Of a stretch of 64,000 nt of DNA, positions 31,487 to 41,068 are shown in pieces; position 1 is the first letter of the stretch; every line of letters starts with the position of its first letter. This DNA comes from Methanoculleus methanifontis (lineage in GTDB: Archaea > Halobacteriota > Methanomicrobia > Methanomicrobiales > Methanoculleaceae): contig NZ_VCYI01000011.1 in NCBI RefSeq assembly GCF_030464365.1, positions 53,001 through 117,000 of the forward strand, given 5' to 3'. The position numbers and the translations under genes were made by a program. Under the pieces are notes generated by a model. That model ran no database searches. It was not told the DNA's origin and was given only the letters and a program-made list of their open reading frames with translations.

Positions 31487-33013
31487 ATGAGCGATATGGA
31501 TCACACCTGTTTTGACACGGCAAAGATCGATAAGTTACAGGAACTGCGCGAGCGCGGGGTGACGGTCTACCCCTACACCTTCGACCGCAGGGATACCGTC
31601 GAGGAGATCAAGGAGCGGTTCTCCACGATCGAGCACGATAAGAGCGAGGAGGAGGTCAGCACCGCGGGGCGGGTCTACGTCGTCCGCCAGCACGGCAAGA
31701 CGATCTTCGCGGACGTCGGGGACTCGACCGGCAGGATCCAGCTGTATCTGCGCAAGAACGACCTCGGGGAGGAGCAGTTCGACCTCTTCAAGCAGTACGT
31801 CGACGCCGGCGACATCATCGGCGTCGTCGGCCACGTCTTCCGGACGAAGATGGGCGAGATCACGATCTGGGTCGACCGGTTCGAGCTCCTCACGAAATCG
31901 GTCTGCCCGCTCCCCGAGAAGTTCCACGGGCTCAAGAACGTCGAGACTCGCTACCGGCAGCGTTACCTCGACCTGATCATGAACGAGGAGAGCCGCGAGA
32001 CCTTCCGGGCGCGGAGCAGGATCATCTCCCTCCTGCGGCAGTTCCTCTTCGAGCGCGACTACCTGGAGTTCGAGACGCCCACCCTGCAGCCGATCTACGG
32101 CGGTGCGAACGCCCGGCCGTTCACCACCCACCACAACGCCCTCGACCAGAAACTCTACCTCCGGATCGCGCCGGAACTCTACCTCAAGCGTCTGGTCGTC
32201 GGCGGGTTCGATAAGGTCTTCGAGATCGCGAAGAACTTCAGGAACGAAGATATCGACACCAACCACAACCCTGAGTTCACGATGGTGGAGGTCTACGAAG
32301 CCTACCACGACTACAACGACATGATGAACCTCACCGAGGAGATCCTCGGGCATCTCGCGGAGCGGGTGCTCGGGACGACCACCTGCTCGTTTGCCGGGCA
32401 CGATCTCGACTTCTCCCGGCCCTGGCGCCGCCTCACGATGGAGGAGGCGGTGCGGGAGTACGCCGGGATTGACTTCCCGGCCATGAGCCTCGAAGAACTC
32501 CACGCCTTCGGCCTCGAGCACTGCGTCGAGGGCTGCGAGAGCGCCGCGACCCGGGGCGAGTACCTGGTGCTCTTCTTCGAGCACTTCGGCGAGAAGCACC
32601 TCATCCAGCCGACATTCATCTACGACTTCCCGATCGAGAACTCGCCGCTCGCAAAGAAGCACCGCTCAAAAGAAGGGCTGACGGAGCGGTTCGAGCTCTT
32701 CATCGCCGGGATGGAGATGGCGAACGGCTTCTCGGAGTTAAACGACCCCCTCGACCAGAAAGCCCGGCTCGAACAGCAGGACGCGAAACGCCGGAAGGGC
32801 GACCTCGAGGCGCAGATGATCGACTACGACTTCATCAACGCGCTCGGCTACGGGATGCCTCCGACGGGCGGCGTCGGGATCGGGATCGACCGGCTGGTGA
32901 TGCTCCTCACCGGCAAGGACTCGATCAAGGAGGTCCTCCTCTTCCCGCAGATGAAGACCGCCGTCCCCGGGCAGAACGGGGACAAAGCGGAAGAAGGCGA
33001 TGGGGAAGAGTGA
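31487..33013 (+). CDS. lysS: Lysyl-tRNA synthetase, class II
   Basis: A 508-residue class II LysRS that charges tRNA-Lys. It has an N-terminal OB-fold anticodon domain (residues about 55-145, including AGRVYVVRQHGKTIFADV) and the class II catalytic core. Motif 1 lies around FRARSRIISLLRQFL, motif 2 is FRNEDIDTNHNPEFTMVE and motif 3 is GVGIGIDRLVMLLTG. The ENSPLAKKH segment is lysine-specific. Many methanogens instead use a class I LysRS, so presence of the class II type is informative. The DNA of ywbE overlaps its 3' end by 14 bp. Confidence 0.95.
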   Translation: MSDMDHTCFDTAKIDKLQELRERGVTVYPYTFDRRDTVEEIKERFSTIEHDKSEEEVSTAGRVYVVRQHGKTIFADVGDSTGRIQLYLRKNDLGEEQFDLFKQYVDAGDIIGVVGHVFRTKMGEITIWVDRFELLTKSVCPLPEKFHGLKNVETRYRQRYLDLIMNEESRETFRARSRIISLLRQFLFERDYLEFETPTLQPIYGGANARPFTTHHNALDQKLYLRIAPELYLKRLVVGGFDKVFEIAKNFRNEDIDTNHNPEFTMVEVYEAYHDYNDMMNLTEEILGHLAERVLGTTTCSFAGHDLDFSRPWRRLTMEEAVREYAGIDFPAMSLEELHAFGLEHCVEGCESAATRGEYLVLFFEHFGEKHLIQPTFIYDFPIENSPLAKKHRSKEGLTERFELFIAGMEMANGFSELNDPLDQKARLEQQDAKRRKGDLEAQMIDYDFINALGYGMPPTGGVGIGIDRLVMLLTGKDSIKEVLLFPQMKTAVPGQNGDKAEEGDGEE

Positions 33014-33227
33014 TCGCCCCTCAATTTTTGTCATGAACGGACGGAACAGGGCCGCCATCAAACCCGGGATGACGGTGGATATCGTGCTCAAACGCGACCA
33101 GCGGACGGGGAAGCGCACCCGGGGCGTCGTCGCCGAGATCCTGACGAACTCATCGTTTCATCCCCACGGGATCAAGGTCCGGCTCCGCGACGGGCAGGTC
33201 GGGCGGGTGCAGGAGATCGTCGAGTAA
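33000..33227 (+). CDS. YwbE-like protein (DUF2196)
   Basis: A 75-residue protein matching the YwbE family, small basic SH3-like proteins of unknown function, with the pattern IKPGMTVDIVLKRDQRTGK then TRGVVAEILTNSSFHPHGIK and VRLRDGQVGRVQEI. The start at 33000 overlaps lysS and has GGAAGAAGGCG just upstream; a later ATG at 33033 lacks a ribosome site. Overlap with lysS suggests co-translation. It ends 2 bp from the convergent histidine kinase gene. Confidence 0.8.
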   Translation: MGKSDRPSIFVMNGRNRAAIKPGMTVDIVLKRDQRTGKRTRGVVAEILTNSSFHPHGIKVRLRDGQVGRVQEIVE

Positions 33228-33229
33228 GG

Positions 33230-35107
33230 TCAGGCGGCTTTGCGGAGGGTGAACCGGACGGCCGCCCCCTCTTCCGGCCGCCCTTCCACCCGGTCGTCCG
33301 CCCATATCCTCCCGCCGTAGCGCGTAATAAGCATCCGGCAGATATAGAGGCCGAGCCCCAGACCGCTCTTTTCGCCTTCCCCGGCGCCGAAACGGGTGAA
33401 GAGGTATGGTTTCTTCTCGTCGGGGATACCCGGCCCGGTGTCCTCGACCGAGACCAACACGTCTCCGCCGTGCTCCTCGACCCGGATGGCGATCTCGACC
33501 GCGGGCCCGCCGAACTTCACCGCGTTGCCGATGAGGTTCGTGAAGACCTCGGAGAGGAGATCGTCGGCGAGCACCCGGGCGGTTGTCCCCGCGTAGGTGA
33601 TCCGCACATCGGGAAAGTGCTCGATCTCCGCCCGGATAACGGGATCGAGAGCAACCGGGCCGAGGACGGCAGCCTCTTCCCGGATCTGCCTGATGGTGTT
33701 GACGTTTCTGATGATCTCGACACTCTTTTTGAGGCTTTTCTGCACCTTTTCAGTATAATTCCGCTGCTCGCCCTCGAGTTCTTCCGTGAGGAGGTCGGTA
33801 TAGAGTGTGGCGGTGCTGATGGTATTTTTGATATCGTGCGTCATGATGTCCAGGTAAAGGTTCGCCCGCTCGGTCGACTCCTGCAGTTCCACCGTGCGCG
33901 CCTCGACCTGCTCTTCCAGGCGCCCGCTGTACTCACGGATCGTCTCCTCCGAATCCCGGAGGCGGCTTATGGCATCTTTGAGGTTCGCGACCATCGTGTT
34001 GATGCTCCGCTCGAGTTTCATCACCTCGCGTGTTGCCGAGAGCCGGACGGTGTGGTCGAGGTTTCCCTGCGCGATAACGTCGACGTCATCGATGATCTCC
34101 TCGAGGGGGCGCGTGAGGCGGCGCGCTACAAGGAAGATGACCGCGCTCGAGAGAACGATTGCAAGGATTGCAACGACGGCGCGGGAGTAGAGCAACTGGT
34201 CGAGCTGGCTCTGTATGAGTCCCGTATCATAGGTCAGTTCGACGACGACGCTCGGGTCGGACGGGTAATCCGGGTCTTTCAGGTCGATGAAGAGATACTG
34301 GATCCGCCTTCCGTGCTCATCCTGCACCGCGTAATCAGTTCTGCCGGGGATGATCGTCCCGGTGATGAGAGCCCGTGTTCGGGCATCGGCGGGATCGCCG
34401 CCCGCCTCGACGGGGTTGCCGAAGATATCGTATACGCGGATCGAATCGAGATACGGGTTCATGGCAACGAACTCCTGCGTGCTCTCCTGCGAGCGCAGAC
34501 GGTTCCGCTCCTCCATGAACGCATCCGGCGCGAGCCCGAGTTCGAGAAGGTAGCGGTGATCCGGCGTGGGCATATACGCATACTTCCGGACCTGCCCGGT
34601 TGCGGGCTCGTACACCACGCGGTCGGGGGAGAACTCGTCTCCAAGACGCATCCGGGTGAGCTCGTCATAAAAACCCGGGACGTTCCTGAAATCGAGGCCT
34701 CGATCGGGAGGATAGGTGGTGTACTCGATAACCCCCGATGAGTTGATGATATACAGATCCATATCTCCCCCGAGCTCGTCTTTGAGCGCCGGGAGGTTCA
34801 TCTGCGACGGATCCCCTCCCGCCCGCTCATACTCCTCAAGAAAGAGCAAAAACCCCCTCTGCAACCGCAGGTTGAGGGAATCGTCAAAGAGCTTGAGGCC
34901 GGTATCCACATCCACGATCGATTCTCTGACGCTCTTTTCGGTGACGTCCTGCAGTGTCCCGAGATCCGAGGTCATCCTCTCTTCCGCCAGGATGTAGTCG
35001 TGGACCGCGAGGAGGCCGATGGTGGTGATGACGATGAGAAGGATAGCTACGATAAGGAGAGATACAAACGGCCAGTCTCTCGGGTTGGGTATGCGATCGC
35101 TCTTCAT
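33230..35107 (-). CDS. Membrane sensor histidine kinase, tandem copy 1
   Basis: A 625-residue kinase with two membrane segments (about 15-37 and 315-335) around an extracellular Cache-like sensor domain. A HAMP region (RRLTRPLEEIIDDVDVIAQG), a coiled coil, a phosphoacceptor helix with DIMTHDIKNTIS near residue 423 and a HATPase domain follow. The N box is EVFTNLIGNAVKFGG and the G1 box is VEDTGPGIPDEKK. The H box HDIKN differs from the common HELRTP form. ATG 35107 matches the length of the other two copies; ATG 35155 is an alternative with a GGAG site. No response regulator is encoded nearby. The last 25 codons are nearly identical in DNA to copy 2. Confidence 0.85.
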   Translation of the reverse strand: MKSDRIPNPRDWPFVSLLIVAILLIVITTIGLLAVHDYILAEERMTSDLGTLQDVTEKSVRESIVDVDTGLKLFDDSLNLRLQRGFLLFLEEYERAGGDPSQMNLPALKDELGGDMDLYIINSSGVIEYTTYPPDRGLDFRNVPGFYDELTRMRLGDEFSPDRVVYEPATGQVRKYAYMPTPDHRYLLELGLAPDAFMEERNRLRSQESTQEFVAMNPYLDSIRVYDIFGNPVEAGGDPADARTRALITGTIIPGRTDYAVQDEHGRRIQYLFIDLKDPDYPSDPSVVVELTYDTGLIQSQLDQLLYSRAVVAILAIVLSSAVIFLVARRLTRPLEEIIDDVDVIAQGNLDHTVRLSATREVMKLERSINTMVANLKDAISRLRDSEETIREYSGRLEEQVEARTVELQESTERANLYLDIMTHDIKNTISTATLYTDLLTEELEGEQRNYTEKVQKSLKKSVEIIRNVNTIRQIREEAAVLGPVALDPVIRAEIEHFPDVRITYAGTTARVLADDLLSEVFTNLIGNAVKFGGPAVEIAIRVEEHGGDVLVSVEDTGPGIPDEKKPYLFTRFGAGEGEKSGLGLGLYICRMLITRYGGRIWADDRVEGRPEEGAAVRFTLRKAA

Positions 35108-35241
35108 AGGTCTCAGCCGTGCAGAGGGTGCATCGGAGCGGTAACCAGTAGACATCCCCTCCACTAAACCTTTCGCGATCGGGGTAGAACCTTCGGGCGG
35201 AGCAGAATGGTCAGGAGAGGGGGGCAGGCTGCGAACGAACG

Positions 35242-37128
35242 CTACTCTTTCTGCGCCTTCCAGAGAGTAAACCGGACGGCCGTCCCTTCCTCCGGGCGGC
35301 CCTCCACCCGGTCGTCCGCCCATATCCTCCCGCCGTAGCGCGTAATAAGCATCCGGCAGATATAGAGGCCGAGACCCAGGCCGGCAAGCGATCCGCTCCC
35401 CTTCTGGAAACGGCGGAAGAGTTCGCTCTTCACCGCATCGGGGATACCCGGCCCGGTATCCTCGACCGAGACCAGTATCTCCTTCCCGCGCTCTTCGACC
35501 CGGACGGCGATCTCGACCGCGGGCCCGCCGAACTTCGCCGCGTTGCCGATGAGGTTCGCAAAGACTTCGGAGAGCAGGTCGTCGGCGAGGACTGCAACCG
35601 GGCACCCCTCATACCGGATCCGGATCGCGGGATGGTTCGCCATCTCCGTGCGGATCACCCGGTCGAGATCCACCCGCGTCAACGCGTTCCCGCTCTCCAG
35701 GGCTTCCCGGAGGGTGGCGACGCACCCGATGATCGCGGAACTCTGTTCGAGCCGGGAGAGCATCTTCTCGGCCATCTCCCGCCGTTCCCCTTCGAGCGCA
35801 TCGACGAGGAACCGGGTATACCCGATAGCGACGGTGTTTGCGTTGTTGATGTCGTGGACCATGATGTCCAGAAAAAGGGTTGCCGCCCGGTTCGACTCCT
35901 CGAGGTCGGCGGTCCGTTCCCGGACCAGGTCTTCAAGCCGGGTGCTGTAACCCCGTGCCGTCTCCTCCGAAGCGCGGAGGCGCCGGATGTTCTCCTTAAG
36001 AGCGTCGACCATGGCACCGATGCTCTCCTCGAGACGGGTGAACTCCGCTCCCGCGGATACCCGGATAGAGTGATCGAGATCCCCCCGGGCTATGGTGTTG
36101 ACATCGTCGACGAGCTCCCGTACCGGGCGGGTGATCTGCCGCGCGACCGGAACCGCGATGCAGCAGGCAGCGAGACTTGCGAAGAGCGCGAAGAGAGCGT
36201 GAGTGAAAAGCATCTGTGTGAGCCGGGCGTCGAGAAGGGCGGTATTGTAGGTCAGTTCGACGACCCGGCTCGTATCCGAGGGGCAGTCCGACGTGGAGAG
36301 GTCGACAAGGATGTACCGGACGATCCGTCCAGCGGTCGGATCCGTTATTGTCCGGTCCCGTTTCTCCTCATATACCGCCCGGGCAACGAAATCGATGGCG
36401 GCGGGATCTGCCGGGCTCTCCGACTCGGTCGTGTTGACAGGTCTCCCGTAACAGTCGAAGACCCGGATATCTTCCAGAGCGGGGTTCAACTGCATCAGGT
36501 TGTCTTTAAGAGCCCGGTATTCCAGATCAAACCGGTCGGCTTCGACGGAACTGCAGATGAACCCGAGTTCGAAGAGGTAGCGATGATCCGGAGCGGGCAT
36601 GTAGGCGTACTTCCGCAACCGCCCGCTCGCCGGCTCCGCCACGATCCGATCGGCCACGAAAGCGTCATCGAGCCGGATCTCCGTGATTTGGTTATAGAAC
36701 GGCGGGATCTCGCGGAAATCAAGGCCAAGATCCGGGATATAGGTCGTGTACTCGATGACGCCCGATGCATTGATGACATAGACATCCATCTCCTCCCCGA
36801 GTTGCTCTTTGATGCGGGCGAGATCCATCTCCCCGGGATCCCCTCCCGCCCGCTCGTACTCGGCCAGCACCGGGATGAACGCCTCCTGCATCCGGTGGTC
36901 GAGCGTGCAGTCGAAGAGGTTCAGGCCCGCATCCACAATGTGTATCGATTGGATGACGCTCCTCTCCGTCTGTTCCCGGAACCGAACCTCCTCGGCGATC
37001 AGGGCTTCCTCGACCTGACGGTAGTCCATGACCGAGATCAGCCCGATCACCGGGAGCGTGATCAGGATCATGACGAGCACCAGGTGCGTGCTGAATCGAA
37101 GCGATTTCCTCCCTCCGGCCGCCGTCAC
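35242..37128 (-). CDS. Membrane sensor histidine kinase, tandem copy 2
   Basis: A 628-residue paralogue of the same architecture: first span LVLVMILITLPVIGLISVMD, Cache-like sensor, second span, HAMP (ARQITRPVRELVDDVNTIAR), H box DIMVHDINNANT near residue 427 and a HATPase with FANLIGNAAKFGG and VEDTGPGIPD. Its start overlaps the stop of copy 3 by 4 bp (ATGA), so copies 3 and 2 are one operon and copy 1 follows after 134 bp. The extracellular domains of the three copies share motifs such as S-G-V-I-E-Y-T-T and D-H-R-Y-L-F/L-E-L-G, suggesting variants of one ligand. The ligand itself is unknown. Confidence 0.85.
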   Translation of the reverse strand: MTAAGGRKSLRFSTHLVLVMILITLPVIGLISVMDYRQVEEALIAEEVRFREQTERSVIQSIHIVDAGLNLFDCTLDHRMQEAFIPVLAEYERAGGDPGEMDLARIKEQLGEEMDVYVINASGVIEYTTYIPDLGLDFREIPPFYNQITEIRLDDAFVADRIVAEPASGRLRKYAYMPAPDHRYLFELGFICSSVEADRFDLEYRALKDNLMQLNPALEDIRVFDCYGRPVNTTESESPADPAAIDFVARAVYEEKRDRTITDPTAGRIVRYILVDLSTSDCPSDTSRVVELTYNTALLDARLTQMLFTHALFALFASLAACCIAVPVARQITRPVRELVDDVNTIARGDLDHSIRVSAGAEFTRLEESIGAMVDALKENIRRLRASEETARGYSTRLEDLVRERTADLEESNRAATLFLDIMVHDINNANTVAIGYTRFLVDALEGERREMAEKMLSRLEQSSAIIGCVATLREALESGNALTRVDLDRVIRTEMANHPAIRIRYEGCPVAVLADDLLSEVFANLIGNAAKFGGPAVEIAVRVEERGKEILVSVEDTGPGIPDAVKSELFRRFQKGSGSLAGLGLGLYICRMLITRYGGRIWADDRVEGRPEEGTAVRFTLWKAQKE

Positions 37129-39014
37129 GGGTCACCCTCCTCTCCGGCCTTGCGGAGCGTAAACCGGATGGCGGTGCCGCACTCCGGGCGGCCCTCCACC
37201 CGGTCGTCCGCCCATATCTTCCCGCCGTAGCGTTCGAGGAGCATCCGGGAGATGTAGAGACCAAGCCCCGTCCCCGCCGTGCCGTGGGTTCCCCGAACCA
37301 GCCGTTCGAAGAGCCGGACCTTTACCGCGTCCGGGATGCCCGGACCGGTATCCTCGACCGAGACCAGTATCTCCTCCCCGCTGTCTTCGACCCGGACGGC
37401 GATCTCAACCGCCGGGCCACCGTGCTTCGCCGCGTTGCCGATGAGGTTCGCAAAAACCTCGGAGAGGAGGTCGTCCGCGAGGACGGTGGCCGTGGTGCCT
37501 GCGTGGGTTACCGGGGCGGAAGAACGCTCGATCTCGGCCCTGATAACGGTGTCAAGGTCAATAGGGCAGAGCGAGGGCGCACCTCCCTGAACCCGCTGGA
37601 TGGTGTTGACGTTCTTGACGATCTCAATGCTCTTCGTCAGCCCTTTTCTCGCCTTCCCGAGCAGTTCGGCCTCGGGCTCTCCCTTGAGTTCGGCGTGGAG
37701 AAGGTCGGCATAGAGGTTTGCGACATTGTTCGCGTTGTTGATGTCGTGCCCCATGATGTCCAGGTAGAGGGTCGCCATCCGGCTGGACTCCTCAAGGGCG
37801 GCCGTCCGTTCCCGAACCTGTTCTTCGAGAACATGGCTGTGCCGGACGATCTCCTCCTCCGACTTCCGGATCTTCTGGATAGTCTCCTTTAAGGATCCAA
37901 CCATAGCCGAGACGCTCTTTGCAAGGTGTACGAACTCCGCATCCCCGCTCACCCGTATGGGGCGCTCCAGATCGCCGCGGGCGATGGCATCGACGTCCTC
38001 GACGAGGACACGGATCGGCCGCGTCAGGTGGTGCGCAGCGAGGGCAGAAAAACAGCCGATGCAGAAGAACGCAATGAGCAGGACGGTCGCGTGCCGGCCG
38101 AGCATCCCGGCGAGTTCCGCCTCCGCCCTCCTCACGGTATAGGTCAGTTCGACGACCAGGCTCATGTCCGATGCGTAACCGAGGTCCGCCATATCGACGA
38201 AGACGTAGCGCGTCAGTTCGACGGCAGTGGCGTTCTCCACCTCGATCATGCCCTTCTCCCGGTAAGCCTTGCGGACGATCTCCAGCCGCCGGCCGTCATC
38301 GGGATGCGCCTCGCCGACGAACATCTCCCCCAGGCAGTCGAAGATCCGGATCTCGGCAACGTCCGGGTTTTCGTCCACAAGTTCCCTGACGGCTTCCCGG
38401 TACTTCAGCGCCGTGCGGTACTCCCGGAACTCAGAATCCGCAAGGCCGAGTTCGAAGAGGTAGCGGTGATCCGGGGAGGGCATGTAGGCGTACTTCCGGA
38501 GTTCCCCGGACGGGATCCCGGAGACGACCCTGTCGGCAGCAAACGCGCCGCCGAGCCGGATGTCCGTGATCCGACCGTAAAAGTCCGGCATCTGCCTGAA
38601 GTCAAGGCCAAGATCGGGAGGGTGGGTGGTATAGACGATGACGCCGTCTTCATCGATGATATAGAGGTCCATCCTGCCCCCGAGTTCCTCCTTGACCCGC
38701 AAGAGATCCATCTCTCCCGGATCCCTTCCCGCTCGCTCGTACTCGGCGATAAACAGGGCGAACCCTTCCTCCATCTCCCGGCTCAATGTCCTGTCGAAGA
38801 GTTTCAACCCCGCGTCCACCAGGTTCACCGCGAGGACGATGCCGGACTCGGTCTGGTTCCGGGACGCTTCGGCATTCGCCTCCAGTTCCTGTCTGACCGC
38901 CGCTGAATCAACGAACGAGAGGAGGCAGACAACAGGGAACGTCGCGAGTAGAATTGCAAGCAAAAGATAGAGCATGAGCGGAAGCGACGGCCGCACGGGA
39001 CTCTTCGCCGTCAT
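37125..39014 (-). CDS. Membrane sensor histidine kinase, tandem copy 3
   Basis: The 629-residue first gene of the tandem set, with span 1 at about residues 14-34, a Cache-like sensor containing D-H-R-Y-L-F-E-L-G, span 2 (VLLIAFFCIGCFSALAAHHL), HAMP, H box DIMGHDINNANNV near residue 425 and the HATPase motifs FANLIGNAAKHGG and VEDTGPGIPD. Signalling output is unknown because no receiver-domain gene is present in the window. A candidate promoter is the AT-rich sequence TATATCTG...ACTATATAG at 39070-39101. Confidence 0.85.
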   Translation of the reverse strand: MTAKSPVRPSLPLMLYLLLAILLATFPVVCLLSFVDSAAVRQELEANAEASRNQTESGIVLAVNLVDAGLKLFDRTLSREMEEGFALFIAEYERAGRDPGEMDLLRVKEELGGRMDLYIIDEDGVIVYTTHPPDLGLDFRQMPDFYGRITDIRLGGAFAADRVVSGIPSGELRKYAYMPSPDHRYLFELGLADSEFREYRTALKYREAVRELVDENPDVAEIRIFDCLGEMFVGEAHPDDGRRLEIVRKAYREKGMIEVENATAVELTRYVFVDMADLGYASDMSLVVELTYTVRRAEAELAGMLGRHATVLLIAFFCIGCFSALAAHHLTRPIRVLVEDVDAIARGDLERPIRVSGDAEFVHLAKSVSAMVGSLKETIQKIRKSEEEIVRHSHVLEEQVRERTAALEESSRMATLYLDIMGHDINNANNVANLYADLLHAELKGEPEAELLGKARKGLTKSIEIVKNVNTIQRVQGGAPSLCPIDLDTVIRAEIERSSAPVTHAGTTATVLADDLLSEVFANLIGNAAKHGGPAVEIAVRVEDSGEEILVSVEDTGPGIPDAVKVRLFERLVRGTHGTAGTGLGLYISRMLLERYGGKIWADDRVEGRPECGTAIRFTLRKAGEEGDP

Positions 39015-39340
39015 TTACGTATACACTCCGCTCCTCATGCGATACCTCCGGGGGGCAGGTTTCTATTCCTCAAAGAGGGGTATATCTGCAACTATATAGT
39101 CTGAACGATTTTGACGCGGAAGAGAGAATCAGAACTGATCATTTTGCCGTGAAATTCCGGCGGGGAAGGAGTGTCGCGCTGCAGTCCGCGGTGCATGGAT
39201 TGAAAGCCGATAGACCTCCAGAGGAACAGATCTCAAGCACCGGGAGGTGCGAGTTGCAACCTAAACCGGTGGGAAACAGAAAAAGAGAATGCTGGGGCCG
39301 GATCGCGGCCCCGGACGTATCGTGGGACGGTACGGTGATC
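39015..39340. other. Intergenic region between kinase operon and thermosome
   Basis: About 325 bp. The left part holds TATA-like sequences at 39070-39101 pointing to the kinases. The right part holds a GGGGCCG/CGGCCCC hairpin followed, on the minus strand, by a T-rich stretch, which is the thermosome terminator. I see no supported gene; the short open frames on both strands have no domain or ribosome site. Confidence 0.5.
39274..39312 (-). terminator. Terminator of the thermosome gene
   Basis: On the minus strand a GGGGCCG-CGATC-CGGCCCC stem-loop is followed within a few bases by TTCTCTTTTTCTG. Confidence 0.5.
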
Positions 39341-41011
39341 TTACATCGGGGGCATGCCCATGCCACCCATGCCGCCCATGCCGCCCATGCCGCCGCCCAT
39401 GGCAGCCATCTCCTCAGGAGAGGGGCCACCGGACTTGGATGCAGCAATGACGTCGTCGATCCGGAGGATCATGACTGCGGCCTCGGCGGCGCTTGCGATT
39501 GCCTGGGTCTTCACCCGTAGGGGCTCGACGACGCCGGTTTCGAGCATGTCGCCGGAGACGGCGTTGAAGACGTCAAGGCCCATGTACTTCGCGTTCGCCC
39601 CGCCCTTCTCGTGGGAGGCGCGCAGCGCAACGAGCATGTCGATCGGGTCGAGACCCGCGTTCTCGGCAAGCGTCCTCGGGATGATCTCGAGCGCGTTTGC
39701 GAACGCCTCAATGGCGAGCTGGGCGCGGCCGCCGACGGTTGCCGCGTACTCGCGGAGCCGGAGGGAGAGCTCGATCTCGGGCGCACCGCCGCCGGCGACG
39801 AACTTCTTGTCCTCGACGGCAACACTGACGACCCGGAGCGCGTCCTCGATGGCGCGGTCGAGTTCGTCGACGACGTGTTCGGTGCCGCCGCGGATGACGA
39901 TCGAGACGGCCTTGGGGTTCTCGCACTCGGTGACGAAGGTCATCTCTTCGCCGGAGACCTTCCTCTCCTCGACGGTGCCTGCCTTACCGAGTTCCTCAGG
40001 GGCGATGGCGTCGATGGAACTGACGACTGGCGCACCGGTAGCGCGGGCGAGTTTCTCCATGTCGCTCTTCTTGACACGGCGGATGGCAAAGATGCCGGCC
40101 TTCGCAAGGTAGTGCTGGGCGATGTCATCGATGCCCTTCTGGCAGAAGAGGACGTTTGCACCGCTGGAAACGATCTTGTCGACGATGCCCTTGATCATCC
40201 GTTCCTCTTCATCGAGGAACATCTGGAGCTGGTCGGGGCTCGTGATGCTGATCTCGGCGTCGACCTCGGTCTTCTTGAACTCGACGGCGGCGTTCAGGAG
40301 CAGGATCTTCGCGTCCTTGACGGCACGGGGCATTGCCGGGTGCACGCGCTCCTTGTCGATGATCATGCCCTCGATGATCTCTGAGTCATCGGTGGACCCG
40401 CCGACCTTCTTCTCGACCTTCACGAACTCGGTGTCGACGTTGCCGTCGGCATCGGCGACCATCGTGATCGCCTTGACGACGAGCTCGGTGAGTTTCTCCT
40501 TTGCAGCCTCAGCGCCCTTGCCGGTCATGGCGGTGTCGGCAATCTTCCTGAGCATCACCATATCGTCGGGCTTGACGTCGACGGCGATCTCATCGAGGAT
40601 GTCCTGCGCCTTCTCGGCGGCCATGCGGTAGCCGTGGGCGATGACCGTGGGGTGCACGTCCTGCTCGAGGAGATCCTCGGCACGCTTCAGGAGTTCGCCC
40701 GCGATCACCACGGCGGTCGTGGTACCGTCGCCGACCTCGTCGTCCTGGGTCTTAGCGATCTCGACCATCATCTTCGCGGCGGGGTGCTCGATATCCATCT
40801 CTTTCAAGATGGTCACACCGTCGTTTGTGATGACGACGTCGCCGATGGTGTCGACGAGCATCTTGTCCATGCCTTTGGGTCCAAGCGTTGTCCTTACAGC
40901 GCTTGCCACGGCTTTTGCGGCTGCGATATTGCCCGACTGTGCGTCACGACCGCGGGTACGCTGGCTACCCTCTTTTAGAATCAGGATTGGTTGTCCTCCA
41001 AGACTTGACAT
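39341..41011 (-). CDS. Thermosome subunit (group II chaperonin)
   Basis: A 556-residue group II chaperonin that folds proteins in an ATP-driven double ring. It has [13 protein letters not shown] and [13 protein letters not shown] in the equatorial domain, [15 protein letters not shown] for nucleotide binding and the catalytic-aspartate region, and the C-terminal GGM repeats ending MGMPPM. ATG 41011 lies just after GGTGATACCT; the GTG at 41020 is within that site. A strong TATA (CTATATATAG) at 41055-41065 drives it. The gene for an HTH regulator lies immediately upstream on the same strand. Confidence 0.95.
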   Translation of the reverse strand: MSSLGGQPILILKEGSQRTRGRDAQSGNIAAAKAVASAVRTTLGPKGMDKMLVDTIGDVVITNDGVTILKEMDIEHPAAKMMVEIAKTQDDEVGDGTTTAVVIAGELLKRAEDLLEQDVHPTVIAHGYRMAAEKAQDILDEIAVDVKPDDMVMLRKIADTAMTGKGAEAAKEKLTELVVKAITMVADADGNVDTEFVKVEKKVGGSTDDSEIIEGMIIDKERVHPAMPRAVKDAKILLLNAAVEFKKTEVDAEISITSPDQLQMFLDEEERMIKGIVDKIVSSGANVLFCQKGIDDIAQHYLAKAGIFAIRRVKKSDMEKLARATGAPVVSSIDAIAPEELGKAGTVEERKVSGEEMTFVTECENPKAVSIVIRGGTEHVVDELDRAIEDALRVVSVAVEDKKFVAGGGAPEIELSLRLREYAATVGGRAQLAIEAFANALEIIPRTLAENAGLDPIDMLVALRASHEKGGANAKYMGLDVFNAVSGDMLETGVVEPLRVKTQAIASAAEAAVMILRIDDVIAASKSGGPSPEEMAAMGGGMGGMGGMGGMGMPPM

Positions 41012-41054
41012 AGGTATCACCGTTGTTAAGCGATAGAAAGGTAGGTTTGTGGTT

Positions 41055-41065
41055 CTATATATAGT
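41055..41065 (-). promoter_or_regulatory. TATA box of the thermosome gene
   Basis: ACTATATATAG on the minus strand in a 57-bp gap, placed about 25 nt before a predicted start near 41034. It indicates strong separate transcription of the chaperonin. Confidence 0.65.
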
Positions 41066-41068
41066 TTT

